Positions 28,277 to 34,122 of a DNA stretch of 64,000 bases are shown one piece after another. How positions within the stretch are numbered: position 1 is the first letter of the stretch; every line of letters begins with the position of its first letter. This stretch comes from a virus. The DNA lies in IMG/VR virus record IMGVR_UViG_3300042453_004661, positions 60,586-124,585 of that record; one strand, written 5' to 3'. Both the position numbers and the translations under genes were made by a program. The notes beneath the pieces were generated by a model. That model did no database searches. It was given only the letters and a program-made list of their open reading frames with translations, and was not told where the DNA came from.

Positions 28277-28843
28277 ATGCCAGCCACACCAAGACTTTCA
28301 GTATCAGGATCAGGAGCTTCCCAGTCTCTTTCTGTGGGATCATTTACCGTAAAAACATCGGACCTAAACCCCGTAGGCATGGTTGTGTCAAGCATGCTTA
28401 CTGAAGCTCAGTTTCAGGCACAGAATGGCACTGGATGGGTATTGATGGATGGAAGAAATGTGTCGGGGTCTGCCTATGCCACCATTACCGGAAGCACTAC
28501 AGTCCCCGACGCTAGAGGCATGATTCTTCGTGGTAAGAATAATGGAAGGTCCGATGGAAGCCAAAATCCAGATGGCGACTCAAGTTTAGGCGCTTATCAA
28601 GGGGACAATTTCGGAAGCCATAGACATAACTATGGTCCAGATGGCGGAACTGATGGAACGCACAATAGGCAAGTCGTTTTTAATAGCTCTCCAACTGGTG
28701 GATCTGGTTCTTCTCCAATTGGATTTGGCCAGGCGTTTAATGGTGGTGGAGGATCGGGCCACTGGATGGGAATTTACAACAGCGGCGGAAACGAAACTCG
28801 TATGAGAAACATAACCGTCAACCACTTCATCAAGATCAACTAA
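28277..28843 (+). CDS. short tail-collar protein, 188 aa
   Basis: Nearest in design to the preceding 166-aa protein: the same MPATPxL start, a slightly longer Ser-rich linker, and a complete collar (GTGWVLMDGRNVSGSAYA, VPDARGMILRGKNNGRSDG, QNPDGDSSLGAYQGDNFGSHRHN, NETRMRNITVNHFIKIN). The insert between the HRHN motif and NETRM is Gly-rich and differs from the sisters. It starts 2 nt after the previous stop and is the last fibre gene of the block. Confidence 0.65.
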   Translation: MPATPRLSVSGSGASQSLSVGSFTVKTSDLNPVGMVVSSMLTEAQFQAQNGTGWVLMDGRNVSGSAYATITGSTTVPDARGMILRGKNNGRSDGSQNPDGDSSLGAYQGDNFGSHRHNYGPDGGTDGTHNRQVVFNSSPTGGSGSSPIGFGQAFNGGGGSGHWMGIYNSGGNETRMRNITVNHFIKIN

Positions 28844-28895
28844 ATTAGTAGTTGTAAAAAAATACAAAATAATTCTTGATTCATTTTGTCCAAAA

Positions 28896-28912
28896 ATGTA
28901 TTCTGAATACAT
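28896..28912. promoter_or_regulatory. 17-bp perfect inverted repeat at the start of the PP-loop gene
   Basis: ATGTATTC-T-GAATACAT overlaps the first six codons region: its left end is the first ATG and its right end covers the ATG of codon 6. Such a symmetric element at a start site could be an operator, or an mRNA hairpin that hides the start. The upstream 50 nt are A/T-rich without a clear promoter. Confidence 0.35.
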
Positions 28913-29666
28913 GAAGGACGCAATTCAAATCAATCAAGAGCAAATGCAACAAGTAATGAACTCTGAAGTAATCTTTGTAAACCATTCTGGGGGCAAAGAT
29001 TCTCAAGCCATGATGGCATACATCATGACCCTTGGCTTTAAGGGAGAGATTGTTGTGGTTCACTCTGACCTTGGAGAGATGGAGTGGGAGCCTATGCATC
29101 ACTTCATCCAGGCCAACAGCTTTGGCCTTCCTGTCCATGTTGTTAAGCCTGAGCTTGACTTTTTTCAACTGTGTCGCAAGTACAACCGCCTTCCTTCTGG
29201 CCTCGCCCGGTTTTGCACCAGCGAACTCAAAACTCGCCCTATTTCAAAATTCATTAAGGAATACATGGCATCTAAGGGCTATACCAAGGCAGTCAATGCA
29301 ATTGGAATTAGGGCTGAAGAGTCTCCAGCTCGAGCCAAGAAAGAGCCCTTCAAGAAAAGCAAAATCTCTACTAAGGCCCATAATATCATTGAATGGTTTC
29401 CTATTTTTGATATGAAAATTGGAGATGTTTGGTTTCAAATCAAAAAAGCAGGCCAACAGCCTCATCCTATTTACTCTAAAGGTTTCAGCCGTCTTTCTTG
29501 CGTATTCTGCGTATTTGGCAGGATTGAAGAACACAAAAAGGCTGCCCAGATGCGGCCTGAGCTTTTTCAAAAAATGGCTCAGCTTGAAGTTGAACTCAAC
29601 AAAACCATCAGGCTCAAGCAAGTAGATGGTCAAAAGAAAAATAAATTCATGACCGAGTATTGCTGA
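28896..29666 (+). CDS. PP-loop ATPase, PAPS-reductase/DndC-like family, 256 aa
   Basis: The N-type ATP-pyrophosphatase motif SGGKDS is at residues 31-36 after a beta strand (EVIFVNH), followed by VVVHSDLGEMEW, the usual next element of this family. A FCTSELK segment near residue 110 and SCVFCVFGR near 206 supply cysteines arranged as in thiolation or sulfur-transfer relatives (DndC, phage PAPS-reductase-like proteins), so a bound Fe-S cluster is possible. True PAPS reductase activity is not shown. Two starts are possible, codon 1 or the ATG at codon 6; the region lacks an obvious ribosome site. It ends in a 20-nt convergent overlap with the minus-strand block. Confidence 0.65.
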   Translation: MYSEYMKDAIQINQEQMQQVMNSEVIFVNHSGGKDSQAMMAYIMTLGFKGEIVVVHSDLGEMEWEPMHHFIQANSFGLPVHVVKPELDFFQLCRKYNRLPSGLARFCTSELKTRPISKFIKEYMASKGYTKAVNAIGIRAEESPARAKKEPFKKSKISTKAHNIIEWFPIFDMKIGDVWFQIKKAGQQPHPIYSKGFSRLSCVFCVFGRIEEHKKAAQMRPELFQKMAQLEVELNKTIRLKQVDGQKKNKFMTEYC

Positions 29667-29865
29667 TCTTGGAAACGCTGACATTGCCCATGATCACCAG
29701 CACATTATTTTTTCCAAACACTTTTGACGCCTTTTCCTTTATGGCCAAGAGAGCCTCATAGTCTTCCAGGTCAGGGAAGTGAAGAATGATTTTTTCTCCC
29801 TTATTGACCTTAATAGACTTAAAGCTTGCGATCTTGAAAGAATGAGTGTTTTGATTTTTGTTCAT
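29647..29865 (-). CDS. small hypothetical protein, 72 aa
   Basis: Not recognised. It has a beta-alpha pattern (KIASFKSIKVNKGEKIILHFPDLEDYEALLAIKEKASKVFG then NVLVIMGNVSVSKI). A GGAG site lies 5 nt before the ATG, and the start overlaps the previous gene's stop as ATGA, so it is translationally coupled. It is the last gene of the leftward block and its 3' end overlaps the convergent PP-loop gene by 20 nt. Confidence 0.55.
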   Translation of the reverse strand: MNKNQNTHSFKIASFKSIKVNKGEKIILHFPDLEDYEALLAIKEKASKVFGKNNVLVIMGNVSVSKISNTRS

Positions 29866-30248
29866 AGCTTCTCCACAAATGATTTAACAAAAGCTCCACG
29901 AATAGTCACAAATGCCTCATCGCTCCTGGCACATCGAGTTAGCGTATTTTCTTGCACAAAAGAGTCAAATTTATATGGGTCATAAACAATACGGATTCTT
30001 GAATTCATATTTGGTTTTCTTGCATTCTTAATCCATATACCTTCTACGCCAGCGTGGACATTTTTTGACTCTTCGGCAATCACCCTCTGTCTACGCACCT
30101 CAGATACCTTAAATTTGCAATCCTTTAAGCTAATCGAGTCTACATGGGCAATTACCAGACCCGACTTGACATCCCTTACGCTTAAGCAGTTTTTGTGGAG
30201 ATTCCTGTATACATACACACGAATCCCGCTATTATTTTTCTTTTTCAT
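29862..30248 (-). CDS. conserved small phage/mobile-element-type protein, 128 aa
   Basis: The chosen start is the ATG giving MKKKNNSGIRVYVYRNLHK; a longer frame starts 45 nt upstream but would overlap the preceding gene more. The sequence RNLHKNCLSVRD...GLVIAHVDSISLKDCKFKVSE..RQRVIAEESKNVHAGVEG resembles a family of uncharacterised proteins of about 100-130 residues found in bacteria and mobile elements. No function is known to me. It is coupled at both ends to its neighbours by short overlaps. Confidence 0.6.
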   Translation of the reverse strand: MKKKNNSGIRVYVYRNLHKNCLSVRDVKSGLVIAHVDSISLKDCKFKVSEVRRQRVIAEESKNVHAGVEGIWIKNARKPNMNSRIRIVYDPYKFDSFVQENTLTRCARSDEAFVTIRGAFVKSFVEKL

Positions 30249-30501
30249 TCCAGTCGATTTCCAGCAATAGATCTTTAAAGCTTTCGCTGTCAATTATCGC
30301 AGAGAACCCAAGGCCAATCAGGGAGTCTCTGACGCTAATTGCCCTGGAAGCCCCCATTCGTGTCCTTGGGAATGCAACAGAGCAGTTTTGGATTCCAGAC
30401 TTGGCAATCATTTCTACAAGTCTTAGAGTCCCGGATAGATCTTTTGGTTCACGAAAAGATCTAGTCAGTTTCCTCGCTACTTTTGCGTCTAGTTTTTTCA
30501 T
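30232..30501 (-). CDS. hypothetical protein, 89 aa
   Basis: Not recognised. The start was placed at the ATG giving MKKLDAKVARKL because AGGAAAGGGA lies just upstream; the open frame extends 18 codons further inside the overlapping zinc-ribbon gene. The protein is basic at the N-terminus and has an alternating alpha/beta pattern (LRLVEMIAKSGIQNCSVAFPR... ISVRDSLIGLGFSAIID). It overlaps the next gene by 17 nt. Confidence 0.45.
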   Translation of the reverse strand: MKKLDAKVARKLTRSFREPKDLSGTLRLVEMIAKSGIQNCSVAFPRTRMGASRAISVRDSLIGLGFSAIIDSESFKDLLLEIDWNEKEK

Positions 30502-30631
30502 CTGGGCTTCCCTTTCCTTTGCATGCACAAACAGCTTTGCCGTCAAAGTATTCAATATCTTCCCCGCATTCTTTGCAGGACCTTACCTTCCTTAGATCAT
30601 CTTCAAGAACCATTTCATCCCATTGTCTCAT
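30461..30631 (-). CDS. small zinc-ribbon-like protein, 56 aa
   Basis: A very short gene read from MRQWDEMVLEDD, with CKECGEDIEYF and VCACKGKG forming a CxxC...CxC zinc-binding pattern at residues 19-37. An AAGGAG site lies 5 nt before the start region. It overlaps the following gene by 41 nt in another frame. The first 18 residues are acidic and helical, and the C-terminus is charged. Nucleic-acid or protein binding is possible; no known family is assigned. Confidence 0.5.
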   Translation of the reverse strand: MRQWDEMVLEDDLRKVRSCKECGEDIEYFDGKAVCACKGKGSPDEKTRRKSSEETD

Positions 30632-30663
30632 TCATTCTCCTTTTTATTTTATCACAAAACTCA

Positions 30664-31104
30664 CTACCAAGCTATTCCCAAATCTATCGAAACAAAAGAT
30701 CTGCCTGCTCCTGGAGTGGCAGAAACATGCTTGTAATTTACACCGATAGAAGAGCCAGAGCTGTCCCTTAACCCCACATAAAGGTCATGATTAAGATTTG
30801 GAAAATAGCTATTTATTTGATTGTCTGGGGCAGAAACAAAAGCCAAACCATGAACGGATCTCAAGACTAAATAAGAGACTTTAATCTCAATCCCTAGCGA
30901 GGCATTAGAGAAGAAAGAAGACTTTGGACCAAGCCAAGCCCCTGCCTCATACTGATAAACGACCGAGCCAATCAGGTTATCTCTAAATCCAATCGAGGAC
31001 ATTACCGAACTGTCGGATGATGGAATGCTTGGGCCATGCCTAAAAAAGGATTCGGCAAAGCATGCCTGGGAGAGAAATAAGATCCCTATTAGGGCCCTGA
31101 CCAT
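30664..31104 (-). CDS. secreted outer-membrane-type beta-barrel protein, 146 aa
   Basis: Residues 1-17 are a signal peptide (MVRALIGILFLSQACFA, cleavage after AxA-like CFA). The mature part alternates hydrophobic and polar residues in strands (SVVYQYEAGAWLG, SLGIEIKVSYLVL, HDLYVGLRD, SIGVNYKHVS, FVSIDLGIAW) and ends in an aromatic residue, as outer-membrane barrels do. Its size and the near-terminal YKHVSATPG recall the HxSNA motif of PagL lipid A deacylases, but the Asn is absent and a catalytic acid is not obvious, so enzyme activity is doubtful. It may alter the host surface (for example superinfection exclusion). Preceded by the 46-aa basic gene. Confidence 0.5.
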   Translation of the reverse strand: MVRALIGILFLSQACFAESFFRHGPSIPSSDSSVMSSIGFRDNLIGSVVYQYEAGAWLGPKSSFFSNASLGIEIKVSYLVLRSVHGLAFVSAPDNQINSYFPNLNHDLYVGLRDSSGSSIGVNYKHVSATPGAGRSFVSIDLGIAW

Positions 31105-31107
31105 AAT

Positions 31108-31248
31108 TCATCCCATTAAGAAATAGTTGAAGAATCCATTATCTTCATATTCTTTTAGAATCTTGGCCAGTGGCTTTTTGAGCTTTTTAGGCTTCTTGGG
31201 TGATGCTTTGGTTTTCAGCTTCTTTTTCGATGAGCTTTGTTTTTTCAT
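31108..31248 (-). CDS. tiny lysine-rich protein, 46 aa
   Basis: It begins in an ATGA overlap with the stop of the AAA+ gene and ends 3 nt before the next gene. 15 of 46 residues are Lys, mostly in the first 32 (MKKQSSSKKKLK...KKPKKLKKPLAKILKEY), followed by a hydrophobic end (GFFNYFLMG). The coupling supports real translation. It could bind nucleic acid or be an accessory tail to the AAA+ protein. No family is recognised. Confidence 0.45.
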   Translation of the reverse strand: MKKQSSSKKKLKTKASPKKPKKLKKPLAKILKEYEDNGFFNYFLMG

Positions 31249-32180
31249 GGCGAGGCTTTCTTTCTAAGAAGCTTCTTCAAAGTCTTTATTGTAGATGATG
31301 CATTTTCATGATCCTGAACCCATGAATCTAGATCATATTCATTGTCATCATCTTTTCTGCCCACCCCAATAAATCGAGAAGATGAGTCTTTAATTAGCTG
31401 GATATACTGATCGAGAGGCTTCATCATGCAATAATGACCACGAAGGACCTCTCTTAGCTCATCGATAGTAAATCCTTCTGTCTTTTTTGCAATACTTTCT
31501 ATAGCATCCTTATCAGAGATTTTGGTTGCCAAATATGCCTTTCTCGCATTGAGACTAGGAAATCCGACCTCGATTACAGAGGCAAATCTTCCGGGTCTTC
31601 TAATCCTGGCCGGGATTCTTTCAATGTAATTTGTGGTGGCAATATACATTGCGTTCTTTTTTTGAACTTCACCATCAAGAACATGCAAAAGTCCGGTCTC
31701 GTCATTCTTTACATGCTCATCCATTTCTTCAAAAATAACTAAAACTCGAGTGTCTGGCTGAACAGAATCTAGGACATCGTATGTTGTTTTAAGAGAAGCT
31801 GGCTGTGGGTTAAAAAGAACAATCCCGCCAGAGGCTATTATCTTTTGAGAAACCCGACTAACAATGCATGTTTTTCCTGTTCCTGGGCTACCGTAGAGCA
31901 GGATATTCATCTTTTGAAGAAATCCAAAACTATCAAATCTGGACATGCATTCTGCAGATAGAAACATATCCATATCTTTCATGACGGAGTCGTATTCTGT
32001 TCCAGGTAAATCGACGAGCTGATCATGGTTATTTTCCATGGCTACAAAAGTGACAGCGTCATTTCGCATATCCCAGTCAACTCGATAGACTCCGGGATCA
32101 AGAGTCTTATGAATACTTACACCCGGAACAGGCTGGTATTCTTTGTCTACTTTTAGATATCCTTCGTACTTCTTAACCAT
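31245..32180 (-). CDS. AAA+ ATPase, 311 aa
   Basis: Classical AAA signatures: Walker A GSPGTGKT at residues 97-104, a Walker B-like strand VLVIFEEMDE at 147-155, sensor-1 ATTN at 181-184 and arginine-finger motif RRPGRF at 194-199. The Walker B has Glu-Glu where Asp-Glu is usual. The C-terminal lid helix (GFTIDELREVLRGHY) follows. The N-terminal 90 residues are beta and unassigned and may recognise a substrate. This matches the FtsH/BCS1/proteasome clade, which remodels or unfolds proteins. It lies behind a terminator, so it needs its own promoter. The ribosome site is weak (GAGG). Confidence 0.75.
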   Translation of the reverse strand: MVKKYEGYLKVDKEYQPVPGVSIHKTLDPGVYRVDWDMRNDAVTFVAMENNHDQLVDLPGTEYDSVMKDMDMFLSAECMSRFDSFGFLQKMNILLYGSPGTGKTCIVSRVSQKIIASGGIVLFNPQPASLKTTYDVLDSVQPDTRVLVIFEEMDEHVKNDETGLLHVLDGEVQKKNAMYIATTNYIERIPARIRRPGRFASVIEVGFPSLNARKAYLATKISDKDAIESIAKKTEGFTIDELREVLRGHYCMMKPLDQYIQLIKDSSSRFIGVGRKDDDNEYDLDSWVQDHENASSTIKTLKKLLRKKASP

Positions 32181-32188
32181 GTTCGCCT

Positions 32189-32262
32189 CAAAAAATAAAA
32201 AGGGGAAGCTCTGGATGAAAGGGAGGAAAGGGATTCATCGATATCCCCACAGAGCTTCCCCT
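32189..32262 (-). terminator. intrinsic terminator after the Rrf2-type gene
   Basis: A 12-bp perfect stem (AGGGGAAGCTCT at 32201-32212, its complement at 32251-32262) with a 38-nt loop. Read on the minus strand, the stem is followed by TTTTTATTTTTT just before the AAA+ gene. This is a clear Rho-independent design despite the long loop. Confidence 0.65.
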
Positions 32263-32268
32263 ACTGAA

Positions 32269-32610
32269 TTACGCCTGTCCTTCCATTTGGGTGGAGGAAG
32301 CGGATCGGACAGTGACGCTCTTCAGAAACTTAAGAAGAGATCCATCAAGACCAGACATTTCTTCGTCTGTATATTGAAGGGCTTTTGAAATATCATACAG
32401 TGTAACTTCAGATGCGGTTACTGTATATCCGCCTCGGGGGCCTCGTTGGCCATGGATCAGGCCTGCGCCACGCAGGCGTCGAGCAATCTGTTCCAGGAAG
32501 CTTACAGTGCCTCCTACCTCTGTAACAAGATCAGATACTGGTCTTTTCTTAGTGGTGTCTAGTGACTTTACAATCTTTACGGCTAGCTCTAGTTTCTTTG
32601 GAATCTTCAT
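32269..32610 (-). CDS. Rrf2-family winged-helix transcription regulator, 113 aa
   Basis: The N-terminal winged helix-turn-helix fits Rrf2 regulators closely. LAVKIVKSLD is followed by VSDLVTEVGGTVSFLEQIARRLRGAGLIHGQRGPRGGYTV; the FLEQIARRLRxAGLI recognition helix and RGPRGGY wing are diagnostic. The family (IscR, NsrR, RsrR) usually carries three cysteines for an Fe-S cluster; this protein has none, so it would be cluster-free or respond to something else. Length is slightly shorter than the typical 130-160. AAAGGAG precedes the ATG and a TATAAT box lies 39 nt upstream. It is isolated by a terminator on each side, as expected for a separately controlled regulator. Confidence 0.75.
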   Translation of the reverse strand: MKIPKKLELAVKIVKSLDTTKKRPVSDLVTEVGGTVSFLEQIARRLRGAGLIHGQRGPRGGYTVTASEVTLYDISKALQYTDEEMSGLDGSLLKFLKSVTVRSASSTQMEGQA

Positions 32611-32648
32611 ACTTTTTTCTCCTTTGGATTAAAACCAATCTAAATATA

Positions 32649-32656
32649 ATTATACC
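32649..32656 (-). promoter_or_regulatory. GGTATAAT box upstream of the Rrf2-type gene
   Basis: On the minus strand GGTATAATTATATTT lies about 39 nt before the ATG. The same GGTATAAT core occurs before the genes at 42448 and 43165. No TTGACA-like -35 is evident at 17 nt, so it may act as an extended -10 promoter. Confidence 0.45.
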
Positions 32657-32670
32657 TATTTAGTAGTGTT

Positions 32671-32692
32671 GTGGGGGGCCGAAGCCCCCCAC
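32671..32692 (-). terminator. UUCG-capped hairpin after the DUF932 gene
   Basis: On the minus strand GTGGGGGGC-TTCG-GCCCCCCAC forms a perfect 9-bp GC-rich stem closed by a C(UUCG)G tetraloop, one of the most stable RNA loops. It begins 9 nt after the stop codon. There is no T-run after it, so it may act with Rho or protect the 3' end of the message. Confidence 0.6.
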
Positions 32693-32700
32693 CATTCTCT

Positions 32701-33639
32701 TTAAGCAATCCGCTCAAAGACTTTTGTGATCTCTGCATCTTCAATTTCACTAGCCTGCTTAAGGAGGTTTGTGCCCCCATCTGCAAAGAGCTTTGCAACA
32801 TTGTTGCGGATCTCCCTGTGACGGAGAGGAGAAAGCTCTCCCCCACGGCGACTGGTGGCCCAGGTGAAGCCATTATACATGGCCCATGCAGTTCTCTTAA
32901 TTCCTTCTTGTTCTGCCCGATCACTCTCTACACAGTGCTTGGCAAAAGAAGCTACATTGAGAGGGAGAACTTTCTCTTTGACAGCGACTGCCACAGCCTT
33001 GACAGCAAGCTCTTTGGAGACTTCAGTCTGTCCAAGCTGGCGGTAGAAAGGAACCAGTTTGTTTTCAAAGTTTTCAAGAGCCATCTGAGCAGTCTGAAGA
33101 AGCCCTTCAACACTGACTCCACCTACATGAAGGAAGCGCTGGCTGACATCTTTTACTGCAGACTTTGCCAGGTTCAGGCAGACAAGACGCATGGACTCAA
33201 GCTCAAGGGACAGGGCATTGAGGCCATCATAGCTATTGACCAGAGTCAGGACGGGATAAAGGACATCTCCTTTGTTGCCTGGAGTGATCTGGTATGGCTT
33301 CATAACCTGGAACTGAGCCATCATTTTGGCGCCATTCCGGTCAAGGCTTACATTCTTGAGGGAGAAGGGCATGCCTACATTATTCATGCCTTCAAATGCA
33401 GCCTGCAAAACATCTGCATGAGGAACCAGCTTGTATTCAGGGCTGGCATAGCCAAGAATCTGTGGGCCCTCTTGTCCATCCAGGCGAAAAATAGCATCCC
33501 GCTCTGTTTCCATATTTTGCCCATTATGGGTAAAATTCATTCTTGCCCTGGTGACAGGGAAAGTTACAGCTTGAATAGCTGCCTGTTGATCTTCAGTTTC
33601 CAGTACCTTATAGTTCTTAAGTTCGATGATTTGGCTCAT
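32701..33639 (-). CDS. DUF932 phage/plasmid-like protein, 312 aa
   Basis: It matches the DUF932 group of phage and plasmid proteins: RDAIFRLDGQEGPQILGYASPEYKLVPHADVLQAAF near the N-terminus, and later LTLVNSYDGLNALSLELESMRLVCLNLA, the usual central signature. The biochemical role of the family is unknown; members are common in large phages and mobile elements. It has its own sigma70-like promoter, a strong GAGGAGG site 4 nt before the ATG, and a stable 3' hairpin, so it is probably a highly expressed single-gene unit. Codon usage looks stronger (more C-ending codons) than in its neighbours. Confidence 0.7.
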   Translation of the reverse strand: MSQIIELKNYKVLETEDQQAAIQAVTFPVTRARMNFTHNGQNMETERDAIFRLDGQEGPQILGYASPEYKLVPHADVLQAAFEGMNNVGMPFSLKNVSLDRNGAKMMAQFQVMKPYQITPGNKGDVLYPVLTLVNSYDGLNALSLELESMRLVCLNLAKSAVKDVSQRFLHVGGVSVEGLLQTAQMALENFENKLVPFYRQLGQTEVSKELAVKAVAVAVKEKVLPLNVASFAKHCVESDRAEQEGIKRTAWAMYNGFTWATSRRGGELSPLRHREIRNNVAKLFADGGTNLLKQASEIEDAEITKVFERIA

Positions 33640-33667
33640 ACTTCCTCCTCTGAGCTGTTACTTGTAT

Positions 33668-33696
33668 AGAATAGCAAACAAATGATTATGGGTCAA
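33668..33696 (-). promoter_or_regulatory. sigma70-like promoter of the DUF932 gene
   Basis: On the minus strand TTGACC, a 17-nt spacer, then TATTCT. The expected transcription start gives a leader of about 20 nt containing the GAGGAGG ribosome site. It has 5/6 and 4/6 consensus matches at ideal spacing. Confidence 0.6.
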
Positions 33697-33708
33697 TTCT
33701 TTTTTTTA

Positions 33709-34029
33709 TTATCTTTCCACCAACCTATCAATTATATCCATTAACATGTCGCAGTAAACATCTTTAACTACTGCCTTGGACTTCCAGGCGCCCTTCCAGA
33801 CTCTGCCAATTTCGACAGAATAGGTGTCATTGGCCATCAATCTAACCAAAACAATACCTTTATGTTTCATTCCATTTACCCTAAACTGAAGTCCTCCAAG
33901 GGTATAGTTTTCCTGAATCTTCCCTTCTTTTAGGGCAACATAATCTTTAGAACCCCATGCCCAAAATGCCATTGGGTCGGTTGCTTTAATCTGTTGTTGA
34001 ATTGTGACGGCAACTTCATAAGGTGTCAT
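33709..34029 (-). CDS. conserved small phage protein, 106 aa
   Basis: The pattern AFWAWGSKDYVAL...LGGLQFRVNG...VLVRLMANDTYSVEIGRVWKGAWKSKAVVKDVYCDMLMDIIDRL resembles a widespread family of roughly 100-residue phage and mobile-element proteins (typically xFIAMTGAKNF...YDVEFGxIRG...GVYxDxLxExF). Its function is unknown. AAGGAGAG precedes the ATG. It stands alone between two promoter-like regions. Confidence 0.6.
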   Translation of the reverse strand: MTPYEVAVTIQQQIKATDPMAFWAWGSKDYVALKEGKIQENYTLGGLQFRVNGMKHKGIVLVRLMANDTYSVEIGRVWKGAWKSKAVVKDVYCDMLMDIIDRLVER

Positions 34030-34049
34030 TTTGCTCTCTCCTTACATTC

Positions 34050-34078
34050 AGAGTAACAAAACCCACCATATTGGTCAA
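34050..34078 (-). promoter_or_regulatory. possible promoter of the 106-aa gene
   Basis: On the minus strand TTGACC, a 17-nt spacer and TACTCT. The -35 is identical to that of the DUF932 promoter; the -10 is weak. The rest of the 93-nt gap, to the helicase stop at 34123, is extremely A/T-rich and contains an 8-bp AATAAAAT/ATTTTATT inverted repeat that may aid termination. Confidence 0.4.
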
Positions 34079-34122
34079 CAAAAAATAATCAATAAAATAA
34101 AAAATTTAAACTATTGATTTTA

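Noticed and set aside
28896-29666. Assimilatory PAPS reductase (sulfur metabolism) as a definite call
   Set aside because: Cysteine arrangement differs from CysH; only the PP-loop superfamily is supported.
32671-33669. Plus-strand open frame of 332 codons opposite the DUF932 gene
   Set aside because: The minus-strand frame has a recognisable DUF932 signature, promoter, ribosome site and 3' hairpin; the plus-strand translation is Cys/Leu/Ser-rich shadow sequence.
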